The translations under genes were made by a program, and so were the position numbers. DNA of 18,692 nucleotides, taken from contig JASANZ010001838.1 in the NCBI GenBank assembly GCA_030849805.1, positions 1-18,692 on the forward strand. The letters run 5' to 3'. Shown here in pieces: positions 8,974 through 16,470 of the stretch. The stretch's first letter is position 1, and the number at the start of each line of letters is the position of its first letter. The notes beneath the pieces are model-generated. The model was not told where the DNA came from. It did no database searches and worked only from the letters and a program-made list of their open reading frames with translations. Source of the stretch: Sergeia podlipaevii. Taxonomy: Eukaryota; Euglenozoa; Kinetoplastea; Trypanosomatida; Trypanosomatidae.

Positions 8974-8989
8974 AAAGACATATGTCTTT
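8974..8989. repeat. 16-base perfect palindrome
   Basis: AAAGACATATGTCTTT is its own reverse complement, about 126 bases after the stop of the 5486 gene. A perfect 16-mer is somewhat unexpected in a window of this size but not exceptional in AT-rich DNA. Confidence 0.7.
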
Positions 8990-9059
8990 TCTATCACTTT
9001 CATGAAGGTACATCACATAGCTACTACTACTTGTCACTCAAAAAAAAAAAACTCTCTGC

Positions 9060-9213
9060 TCTCTTTATTTATTTTTTTGAACTTTTTGTAGTGCTAGAAC
9101 GTTTGGCGCACACACACACATACTCGTGTACGCATCATACATTTATTTATAGTGGAAGGGTCTTTTCCTCTCTCTTTACCTTTGTACTACCTATTCACAA
9201 TAGGACTTTTTAG
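9060..9213 (+). promoter_or_regulatory. Predicted trans-splice acceptors for the OFD1-like gene
   Basis: Two candidates. A T-rich tract ends in AG at 9090-9091, giving a 123-base leader without ATG. A CT-rich tract (9158-9200) ends in AG at 9202-9203, with another AG at 9212-9213 immediately before the start; these give leaders of only 11 or 1 bases. The first is more typical. Confidence 0.5.
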
Positions 9214-9214
9214 C

Positions 9215-11851
9215 ATGAGTACGTCGGCAGCGCCACCGTGTGCCTCTGGCGTCAGCGGTGAGCTTCCTTATGTTACCGCTGAGACGCCGAGTAGCGCGAT
9301 GCCAGCCTTGGAGATGGCAGAGCTGCGAGTAGCCATGCAGCAGCACCTACGCCGCAGCGGGGCCCTGAAATGCCTCAAGACACAGCTGCGAGGCATGGTG
9401 TTGACAAACCTTATGAAGGCACAAAAAGGGGCTGCAGCCTCACCACATCATAGAGGAGCCGGAGAAGGACAGGCAAGTGGCGATATGTCGCTAGAGCAGT
9501 TGGAGAAGTACCGCCGGAACGGCGGTACCTCGGGAGCACAAACCGGCGAGGCAGAGAACGGGGAAATCTTTGCCTCCTGGTCAGGTAGGGTTGCGGATGC
9601 CCTCATAGAGAACCACCTGCGTCGTACCCGGCGCCCCATGTCTCTCTCTATCTTTTCAACAGAGGCAGAGGTGCCGCCGCTCAGCGACACTGGTGCCCCA
9701 TCAGAGGAAGAGCAATACCTGCGACAGCTCTTCGCAGTTAAAGCCGAGAGCGTCAACGCCGGTGCAGAGGCACTGGGGGACGAATTTGACATGAGTCTTG
9801 ACGGTGGTGTTACTGCAAGCAGCGTGCGCAGCGTTCTGCAGACACTGGTGGAGGGGCAGCTATTAACTGGTAGTCAAAGGCATGCAGGCACTGGGCACCG
9901 TCACAATTGCGGTGTGCAGACTGACGATACATCCAAGAAGGACGAAACGAATCCACTGACATCGCTTGAGTGCCGCCTGGCTGCTGTAGATGCCAAGTAT
10001 GCCCTCACCTTCTCTCAGCTCAAGCACGGGGACGGCACAAGCATCTTCACACGTGCGGAGGTAGAAAGGCGCCTGGAGCAGTACAAGCAAGACATTCATG
10101 AGCAGCTTCGTCGTGAGTATCAGCAGAAATACAAGACTTTTGAGCAGACGAAGCTGCACGAAGCGAAAGATGTGGCGGAGGAACGCTACAAGGCCATGGC
10201 CCAGCACAAGCAAGAGGAGCTGCGGGAGCTGGAGCGCAGCCTGATCGCACAGAGGGAACAAGATCAGCAACGTCTTCGTCTCGCACGCGAGGAAGTGGAA
10301 AAGCAGCGCATATCGCTAGAGCAAAGGCAAAGAGACGCGGTCAAATGGGAGCAGGAGCAGGAGGCGCGTATTCAGCAGCACGAAGAGGCTCAGCGGAGCC
10401 TCAAGCAAAAGATTTCAACGATGCAGCTGCAGTGCGCCAAGTGGGAGGAGCTGTGCGGATCTCGCCTGATGGAGGCAGAGGAGGCCCGCAGCCGAGAGTC
10501 ACGGCGGGTGGAGGAGCTACGCAGGATGCAGGCCGAGCACGCGACAGAGCTAAGGCTCAAGGAGGAGGAGCTTTCTCGACTGCGCTTCCGCATCCGCATG
10601 CTTGTCAATAGCGCTCCAAATGGTGCTCCTGGCTCCGCCAATGCTGGTAACGAAGGCGACCCCAGCAGCCTCCCCAACCAGCTCTACCAAGTGCTTGTCC
10701 GCACTGAAGAGCTATCGAGGAACGCCGTGCAGCAGCAGCACAACCTTCAGCAGCAACAACAGGTTCTATTCAGGCAGTCTCTCCCCTCGCAACAGCAACA
10801 GCAATTGCCACCTGCTTCATTCTCCGCACAGCAGCCTTCACAGGTGTCCCCAGACACAGTCAACGTCAACAGTAGTGGGAGCAACGCGTTTGCACGCCCC
10901 ACACCTCAGCGTATTCCGCCACCCGCCGTGTCGGTGTCGGTGCCCGCCGAAGATTCACAACGGAAGAAGTGGGATGCAGCGTGGAGCACAAGTGCACACA
11001 AGACGACGACGTTCACGCCGGATTCTGCGTCGCCTTTGACGCCCTTGCGCGTGCCAGCGGAGAAGTCGAAGACTAGTGTGTCTAAGGAAGACATGCAAAG
11101 TGTCTCCTCGCTCCCCAAAAGCAGTAGCAGTCCTCCTCCTGCACCCGTAGTGACTGCGACAAGAGTAGGCAGTGACCGCGATGGGGCAAGCGATACCGGT
11201 GCAAGCTCAAAGCATGGCAGCCCACTTCTTGGAGAGGTCGCCAAGCTCCTCTCCACTAACGCGTCCCCACAAGAAGGCAGTCTTTTATCTCAGCGTAGTG
11301 GCTCTGTCTCACTTCTGGCCATAGCAGCAAAGGTCCTTAAGCCAGCGGCGGCACCAGACTCGGCCTTTTCTTCCTCATCGTCGACCACCTCGTCGTCATC
11401 ACACACTCACTCACACAGCAACAGTAACGAGAAAGATGAACACTTACAGCCTGGTGAGAGTACTCAAGAAGGAGGGAACCCAAACACTGCCGATAAGTAC
11501 AGCAAAACAACTAGCAGCACTGCATCCAATGCCTCTGCGAAGCTGCAGAGGGAACGAGATCAAGTACTACATGAAGAGGAGAGTGCTCGAGCCAATGTGG
11601 TTGAGGAGGAGATCACCGCACGAGGCGGCATCGCATGGTCTTATAACTCACAAAAGACTGTGCTCGAGTCTCAAGAACGCGAACGAGCGCAGGACATAAA
11701 CGGGGGCACGCGCCTGCGCATTTTCGATCAGATGGAAGCCACACGGCAGCAGCAGCAGCTGGAGACAGCAAACATTATTCACCAGGATGACACTGACGAC
11801 GACGATTCAATCCTCTTTGGAAAGAGTGGATCGACGGGGTCATCCTGGTGA
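9215..11851 (+). CDS. OFD1: OFD1-like centriole/basal-body protein (LisH, coiled coil)
   Basis: 878 residues from the first ATG. OFD1 is known in other eukaryotes as a protein of the distal centriole/basal body and of centriolar satellites, needed for cilium assembly. Three regions match in order: residues 37-68 resemble the N-terminal OFD1/FOR20 helices (ALKCLKTQLRGMVLTNLM, compare GILDTLKTQLRNQLIHELM in human OFD1, recalled from memory); residues 125-151 form a LisH motif (RVADALIENHLRR...SLSIF); residues 250-300 match the segment entering the coiled coil (LECRLAAVDAKY, then RRLEQYKQDIHEQLRREY). A coiled coil continues to about 460. The C-terminal half is disordered: Gln runs at 506-530, Ser/Pro-rich 540-700, a Ser tract at 719-729, a second short charged helix at 775-800, an acidic patch at 859-864 and a final Trp. 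A linker of about 50 residues separates the two N-terminal motifs, longer than usual. In a flagellate it would be expected at the flagellar basal body. The FOR20/FOP relatives are much shorter and lack the long coiled coil. Confidence 0.8.
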   Translation: MSTSAAPPCASGVSGELPYVTAETPSSAMPALEMAELRVAMQQHLRRSGALKCLKTQLRGMVLTNLMKAQKGAAASPHHRGAGEGQASGDMSLEQLEKYRRNGGTSGAQTGEAENGEIFASWSGRVADALIENHLRRTRRPMSLSIFSTEAEVPPLSDTGAPSEEEQYLRQLFAVKAESVNAGAEALGDEFDMSLDGGVTASSVRSVLQTLVEGQLLTGSQRHAGTGHRHNCGVQTDDTSKKDETNPLTSLECRLAAVDAKYALTFSQLKHGDGTSIFTRAEVERRLEQYKQDIHEQLRREYQQKYKTFEQTKLHEAKDVAEERYKAMAQHKQEELRELERSLIAQREQDQQRLRLAREEVEKQRISLEQRQRDAVKWEQEQEARIQQHEEAQRSLKQKISTMQLQCAKWEELCGSRLMEAEEARSRESRRVEELRRMQAEHATELRLKEEELSRLRFRIRMLVNSAPNGAPGSANAGNEGDPSSLPNQLYQVLVRTEELSRNAVQQQHNLQQQQQVLFRQSLPSQQQQQLPPASFSAQQPSQVSPDTVNVNSSGSNAFARPTPQRIPPPAVSVSVPAEDSQRKKWDAAWSTSAHKTTTFTPDSASPLTPLRVPAEKSKTSVSKEDMQSVSSLPKSSSSPPPAPVVTATRVGSDRDGASDTGASSKHGSPLLGEVAKLLSTNASPQEGSLLSQRSGSVSLLAIAAKVLKPAAAPDSAFSSSSSTTSSSSHTHSHSNSNEKDEHLQPGESTQEGGNPNTADKYSKTTSSTASNASAKLQRERDQVLHEEESARANVVEEEITARGGIAWSYNSQKTVLESQERERAQDINGGTRLRIFDQMEATRQQQQLETANIIHQDDTDDDDSILFGKSGSTGSSW

Positions 11852-11969
11852 ATTAGGTGTATTTTTTATTCCGAAAGTCGATGCTACACTATTATCATAG
11901 AATAATACTTAAATGAAGAAGAAGAAAGGAATCGAAGGCGAGAACAACAGTGAAGCCTCACACACGCAC

Positions 11970-12001
11970 GCACACACACACATACATTTTTGTGTGTGTG
12001 C
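11970..12001. repeat. CA/TG inverted repeat, 11-bp stem
   Basis: GCACACACACA (11970-11980) pairs perfectly with TGTGTGTGTGC (11991-12001) around a 10-base AT-rich loop. It could be a cruciform in DNA or a hairpin in the 3' UTR. Confidence 0.8.
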
Positions 12002-12353
12002 CTGTTGCTGTTACCATTGCTTTGTTGCCCGCTATTCGTATATATATTATCATCTGTACTGTCAACTACTACTATATACTTTTTTTTTCTCTCTCTCTTT
12101 GTACTTTACTATCCAGCCTCTAGCGCCGCTGCAGCATTTCACACCATAACCAATTCTTTGAGCCCCGTTTGTAGGTGTGGATTTTACAGTTTTTCGTTCT
12201 GCGTTTACACAGTTTACAATTTTTGTGTGAACCATTGTGCAAGGCATCAATGAAGTATATCTACACTGAAAGATCTTTTATGTAGCTTCATTGCCTCCTG
12301 TTGTTTTATACGGCTTACTAATATTCCCATGCTTGTGTACACCCTGCATCTCC

Positions 12354-12394
12354 ACTAACCCTTTCCACTCCCTTCCGCCTTTACCTTCCTTTAG
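12354..12394 (+). promoter_or_regulatory. Predicted trans-splice acceptor for the flavoprotein gene
   Basis: A clean C/T tract (from about 12360) ends in TTTAG with AG at 12393-12394. The 70-base leader is A-rich, includes a run of A at 12420-12430, and has no ATG before 12465. Confidence 0.6.
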
Positions 12395-12464
12395 GACTAA
12401 ATATTGTAGCGCTCCGATCAAAAAAAAAAAGCTACCCATTCACAAGCACAAGCAAACCCTACCC

Positions 12465-13418
12465 ATGTCCAGCAACCGCATCACATCGGTCTTCAAGATC
12501 AAGTACCCCATCATCCAGGGCGGCATGATCTGGTGCAGTGGGTGGCGTCTCGCCTCCGCCGTCAGCAACGCAGGTGGTCTGGGTCTTCTTGGCTCCGGCT
12601 CCATGGACTTTGACATCTTCAAGGATCAGCTGCGTAAGTGCAAGGCCGCCACTGACAAGCCCTTCGGCGTGAACCTCTCCCTGACAAAGGACCTGACGCC
12701 ATACATTGAACACCTGATTGCCGAGAAGGTGCCTGTTGTCTTCACCTCCGCCGGCAGCCCCAAGCTGTGGACAAAGGAGCTCCAGAAGCACGGCATTGTT
12801 GTTGCACACGTGGTGCCAAGCATCAAGCTCGCCCTCAAGTGCCAGGACGCCGGCGTTAATGTGGTGGTGGCTGAGGGTTTCGAGGCCGGTGGTCACAACG
12901 GTCTGGAGGAAATCACGACGCTCACGCTCATCCCTCAGGTGCGGAAGAGCCTTTCGCCTGGCATCCCCCTTGTCGCGGCAGGTGGTATTGCCAGCGGCGA
13001 TGCCATGCTGGCTGCCTTTGCCCTGGGAGCGGAAGGTGTTCAAGTCGGCACGCGCTTCGCCGTGACGCAGGAGAGCTCCTGCGCGGAGGCGTTCAAGAAG
13101 GCCTGCACCGAGGCCACCGAAAGTTCCACGTTCCTGACGCTGCGCAACTCGATGCCTACGCGAATGCTCGCGAACAACTACTCCAATGGCGTGAAGGAGA
13201 TGTGCGACAAGGGTGCGTCCAAGGCGGATGTGGTGAAGTTCTACGGTCCTGGTAAGACGAGGGAGGGCATGCTTAACGGAGACGTGGTCAACGGTGAGCT
13301 GGAGATTGGGCAGATTGTGTCCACCTGCAAGGACATTCCCACCGCCGCTACTGTGGTGGAACGACTTGTGAAGGAATTTGGCGCGTGCAAGGACCGGCTC
13401 GCTCCCATTCAGCTGTAG
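12465..13418 (+). CDS. FMN-dependent nitronate monooxygenase / FabK-like reductase
   Basis: 317 residues, the usual length for the 2-nitropropane dioxygenase/FabK TIM-barrel flavoproteins. Members either oxidise toxic alkyl nitronates with FMN and O2 or, as bacterial FabK, reduce enoyl-ACP with NADH. Motifs: RITSVFKIKYPIIQGGM at 5-21 (N-terminal FMN-binding strand), SNAGGLGLLG at 34-43, KPFGVNLSL at 65-73, AEGFEAGGH at 136-144 with the catalytic-type His 144, VAAGGIASG at 170-178 and GVQVGTRF at 191-198 (phosphate-binding loops). The whole length resembles bacterial FabK closely. There is no targeting signal, so a cytosolic location is likely; the frame is open upstream but 12465 is the first ATG. 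Codons are strongly G/C-ending (the Lys codons I read are all AAG), unlike the neighbouring 14299 gene. Which reaction it performs cannot be settled from sequence, and an ancient bacterial origin is an inference. Confidence 0.92.
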   Translation: MSSNRITSVFKIKYPIIQGGMIWCSGWRLASAVSNAGGLGLLGSGSMDFDIFKDQLRKCKAATDKPFGVNLSLTKDLTPYIEHLIAEKVPVVFTSAGSPKLWTKELQKHGIVVAHVVPSIKLALKCQDAGVNVVVAEGFEAGGHNGLEEITTLTLIPQVRKSLSPGIPLVAAGGIASGDAMLAAFALGAEGVQVGTRFAVTQESSCAEAFKKACTEATESSTFLTLRNSMPTRMLANNYSNGVKEMCDKGASKADVVKFYGPGKTREGMLNGDVVNGELEIGQIVSTCKDIPTAATVVERLVKEFGACKDRLAPIQL

Positions 13419-13517
13419 GTGTACGCCATGGGAGGATGAAAGCATCAAAACTTATTTTTATAACCATTTTCTAATGACATGGCAAACAACATTTATTTAT
13501 TCATTTTTCTTTTTAAC

Positions 13518-13596
13518 TGTTCATCGAACGAACTTCACTTGCTTTACCAGCGGCCAAAACGCACACAGAAAGACTGGCTATTGCCCAGACTTGAAG
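13518..13596 (+). repeat. Diverged direct repeat, copy A
   Basis: Aligned by eye without gaps to 13800-13878 (offset 282): 51 of 79 bases identical, and 20 of the 28 differences are transitions. Both copies follow a T-rich tract. See copy B. Confidence 0.7.
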
Positions 13597-13799
13597 TGGG
13601 GGGAGGTCTCAGCTGACGTACATTAACACATTACATGTAGTATATTGTTGGAGGAAAGATGAAAGCGTAAGTTTGAATTTTATTTTCTCTTCATTAGTAG
13701 TAACGCAAACAGCTAGTGTAATCCAGTTATTTACTTAATTATTCGCTTGGTTGTCCGTTTTTGTCATTATTTTTATTATCTTTATTATTACTATTCAGT

Positions 13800-13878
13800 T
13801 GTTTGCTAAACCAATCTCGCTTGCTTTGCCATGAGCCAGAGCACTCGCGGAACAATTGGTTACTGCGCAAACAGGAAG
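13800..13878 (+). repeat. Diverged direct repeat, copy B
   Basis: Partner of 13518-13596. Weaker similarity seems to continue past both copies with small gaps (13648 against 13918, 13705 against 13971), so the original unit may have been about 270-280 bases and tandem. Differences fall evenly over the three codon positions (9, 11, 8), which argues against protein-coding selection. Confidence 0.7.
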
Positions 13879-14138
13879 CAACATTTCACTCCCATGCGTT
13901 CAGAGGTGGGTACGGTCTTGGGGAAACGAAAGAGTCAAAAGTAAGCACTCTTTCTTCAAAAAGAAAAATGGTAAACCAAGTCAGTACAGTACTTACTATT
14001 ACTATTCCTATCAGAGGACAAAACGGTTTTTTAGAGGCTGGTGATCATCCAGGCTCGAAACATTATACTTCTTCAAGCAGTGGAGAACAGGATATTGCTT
14101 TTGATAGTGATTTTTTTTTTTTTAGCTACAACGATTTC

Positions 14139-14184
14139 CTCCTTTTGCTTTCCTTGCTGACACTGATTTTTTTTTTCCTGTTAG
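14139..14184 (+). promoter_or_regulatory. Predicted trans-splice acceptor for the 14299 gene
   Basis: A T-rich tract ends in TTAG with AG at 14183-14184, leaving a 114-base leader with no ATG before 14299. A poly-T run ending in AG at 14124-14125 is an alternative. Confidence 0.55.
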
Positions 14185-14298
14185 TGTGTGAGTAGTGTAG
14201 TTCTGTGTGTGTACGAGTGAGCGTAGTTGAGCATTTTATTGTAGTTGCACAACTGTTTAGATAACGCTTCTCGCACACACGACCAAAAGGTACACGAA

Positions 14299-16470
14299 AT
14301 GCCGTCCAATGGAGTGACAGAGTGCCTCTCCATATCTAAGCGTGTAGTGGCGACAGCGTCAGGAAACTACATAATTGGGGAAAATGCTCAGGATAATAAG
14401 AAGGGGCACGCATCGCGCCATACACAGAATATTGCCCCAATATTTAATGATATTGCGAACAACAAGCACGACGAAGGGAGTGAGGGTGTGGAAAGTAGCG
14501 CGAGTCAAGATGCAGAGAAAAAGCATGAAGTTGAAGATGAAATAACCAGTGTTAGCATTGCCACCAGCACTCGCAAAAGCAGCACCAGGGGAAGCAGCAG
14601 CAGTGTGACCTGCAGCAGCGTCAGAAGTTTCATTGAGGCCGTTGAAACCCCTAGCAAAAATACCTGCTCCTCCCACACACCCTCACACACCGCTATGGCG
14701 GATGAAGTGATGACAGCTTCAGTCAGCATCATTTCCGCAGCGGCAGCCACTACCAGTGGGGCAAACCATTTAGCTTCCAAAGCAACCCACACCAGTAATA
14801 TCAATAAGCTTGACGATGCCGTGCTTGACGAGGTGCCTTCGGAATTTTGCGTTTCTGTAGTAACCGCATCTGGTACCCCCAACGCGGTTCAGCGTGGTAA
14901 CGCACATGGCCAATCTGCCACAAACGTTGTGACCATCATTCCTTTTGGCATCACCCCAGCTCCTTCCCACTGCGATGACTCTCCACTGAGCTGTCGCGCT
15001 ACCGCACGCATGCCACGCGTCAGTACTGAGGGCAAACCAGTCGCGCCGGTGCTGGTGCCGGCTACTCCACCTTCCCTCAACTCTGGTTCGCACGTTATGT
15101 CTGCCGGGCGGCGGACGAAGCAGGTGTCCATCCCTTCAGAAAATGGTTTGCACATGCAGGAAATCCAAATGGTTCTACGAGAGAAGTGGACGCGCAAGGC
15201 GCTGGTGAGTCGAGGAAAAGAGTATATGGTAATAGAAGAAGAGATTTTGAACGGCGATGGACCTCTTGCTGTTTTCCCAGTACCATCATCATCAACCTTG
15301 CACAGTCCTCACAGCAGTAGCGGCCCTTTCCCATCTGAAGGCGCTCCAACATCCATCTTGAGCACGCGGGTTCCCGTCCCTCCAGCGCACATCCCCACTT
15401 CCACCCCGTTCCGTACTATGTTTACCCCCATTGGAGGGGTTGTAGATGAGGTGATGACTCCACTCAACTCTGGTGTCAACGAACACGCCCCACAGCTGCG
15501 TATACCTCTGGCCACGGCAGAGTCCTCGTCTCGCGGCACCACGCAGCACCCCTCTCCGTCCGCCGCCACTACAAGTGGAGGGGACAGGGTTGCTGGGAAA
15601 CGTTGGGGTGGAGCTCCACACCTCACCCCCACCTCCCTCAGCAACTGCAGTGTAGCGAGTGACTCCATTGTCGCCTCTGCTCCGAACACGCCCAGGAGTA
15701 CCCTCAGCAGCGTCAAGAGCGAATACGTGAGGCGAGGAACAGTTGGGACAAGCGATCTTGCTTTCCAGTCTCCCTCGTTGCCTGCAGAATGTAAAGGTAG
15801 TCTTGTTGTCTCTGGCGGAGAGCCTCGACGGGTTTACCGCATCAATAGCCGCAGTGGCACTTTGCACAGCTTACACTCATGCTCTGTAATGACGGACGCA
15901 GTGGAAATGGACATCAGCGAGACTGGCTCCTTTACCCTCCCAGCAGCGATGGGATCAACTAGCGTGAACTCCGGGTTCACTCGCCGCGACTCTGATAATG
16001 GGACCCCAAAGGCAGGAGTAGCGGTCAAGCGCAGCTTTAAGACGCTCCTCATGACATCCACAACTCCGCAGCACAAGTCGAAGCGCATGAACGTGGTTGG
16101 ATGGGATGGCAATAGCGCTGGCCAGGAGGAAGAAGTGGAGGATGAGGTTGAGGGTGCGGAAGACCCCATGGTGGCGGCGAATCAGCATCACCTCTCTGCC
16201 TCCCGCTGCGACTTGCTGCCTATAACGCCAAAGACTGGCATGATCCGGCGGGGTGCTAGTGGCTTGACGGCGTGGCCCAGTAACCGCGCTGGAGATGCAG
16301 AGTACAATGACATGGCAAGCATTGCTACCGAGGATGGTGTGGCGATGTGTGTGATGGGTGAGTCTGCAATACTTGCAGTCGCTCCGCAGGGTCCTCGGCT
16401 TTCCATTTGTAATGGCACCGATCCTGTGATTGATGAAGTAGATGGAACCGCAGTAGTTGAGGAGCAGTAA
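14299..16470 (+). CDS. Hypothetical Ser/Thr-rich, largely disordered protein
   Basis: 723 residues from the first ATG; the frame is open a little further upstream but without ATG. I do not recognise it. Most of it is Ser/Thr/Pro/Ala-rich and probably disordered. The best candidate for a folded or binding segment is residues 270-325 (RRTKQVSIPS, then MQEIQMVLREKWTRKALVSRG and an acidic strand). Thr-Pro and Ser-Pro sites are frequent (for example at 117, 369, 376, 387, 443, 464, 569, 589, 643), as in proteins phosphorylated by proline-directed kinases. DEVMT occurs twice (135-139, 383-387). A basic stretch at 577-596 (KRSFKTLL...HKSKR) could be a nuclear localisation signal and is followed by an acidic patch at 610-622. 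No signal peptide or membrane segment. It uses more A/T-ending codons than IF1 or the flavoprotein, suggesting modest expression. A nuclear or cytoskeletal regulatory role is possible but unproven. Confidence 0.8.
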   Translation: MPSNGVTECLSISKRVVATASGNYIIGENAQDNKKGHASRHTQNIAPIFNDIANNKHDEGSEGVESSASQDAEKKHEVEDEITSVSIATSTRKSSTRGSSSSVTCSSVRSFIEAVETPSKNTCSSHTPSHTAMADEVMTASVSIISAAAATTSGANHLASKATHTSNINKLDDAVLDEVPSEFCVSVVTASGTPNAVQRGNAHGQSATNVVTIIPFGITPAPSHCDDSPLSCRATARMPRVSTEGKPVAPVLVPATPPSLNSGSHVMSAGRRTKQVSIPSENGLHMQEIQMVLREKWTRKALVSRGKEYMVIEEEILNGDGPLAVFPVPSSSTLHSPHSSSGPFPSEGAPTSILSTRVPVPPAHIPTSTPFRTMFTPIGGVVDEVMTPLNSGVNEHAPQLRIPLATAESSSRGTTQHPSPSAATTSGGDRVAGKRWGGAPHLTPTSLSNCSVASDSIVASAPNTPRSTLSSVKSEYVRRGTVGTSDLAFQSPSLPAECKGSLVVSGGEPRRVYRINSRSGTLHSLHSCSVMTDAVEMDISETGSFTLPAAMGSTSVNSGFTRRDSDNGTPKAGVAVKRSFKTLLMTSTTPQHKSKRMNVVGWDGNSAGQEEEVEDEVEGAEDPMVAANQHHLSASRCDLLPITPKTGMIRRGASGLTAWPSNRAGDAEYNDMASIATEDGVAMCVMGESAILAVAPQGPRLSICNGTDPVIDEVDGTAVVEEQ

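Larger units (their letters stand above)
8849..9214. other. Spacer before the OFD1-like gene
   Basis: 3' flank of the 5486 gene containing a 16-base palindrome at 8974-8989, then an A-run, T-rich tracts and a short CA repeat (9109-9119) leading to the next start. No gene seen. Confidence 0.7.
11852..12464. other. Spacer before the flavoprotein gene
   Basis: 3' flank of the OFD1-like gene with a CA/TG hairpin (11970-12001), T/C-rich stretches around 12060-12115, and the splice acceptor and short A-rich leader of the next gene. Open frames here (for example 11913-12149) are translations of low-complexity DNA. No gene or RNA was recognised. Confidence 0.7.
13419..14298. other. Spacer with diverged direct repeat
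   Basis: 880 bases with no supported gene. It has T-rich tracts ending in AG at 13549-13550, 13797-13798, 14124-14125 and 14183-14184, and two related segments (13518-13596 and 13800-13878). A 37-codon ATG frame at 13831-13944 follows the 13798 acceptor by 32 bases, but it is not preserved in the sister copy of the repeat, so I do not call it. Sequence between about 13800 and 14100 is more complex than ordinary spacer here. Confidence 0.6.

Noticed and set aside
12459..13448. 329-codon open frame on the - strand
   Set aside because: It is a shadow of the flavoprotein gene, produced by its strongly G/C-ending codons; the + strand frame carries all the family motifs.
13761..14195. 144-codon + strand frame before the 14299 gene
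   Set aside because: It opens at TTG within a pyrimidine tract, and its C-terminal hydrophobic end is made of the next gene's acceptor tracts.
15292..15867. 191-codon - strand frame inside the 14299 gene
   Set aside because: Low-complexity antisense shadow; no acceptor tract on that strand and all neighbours run on +.
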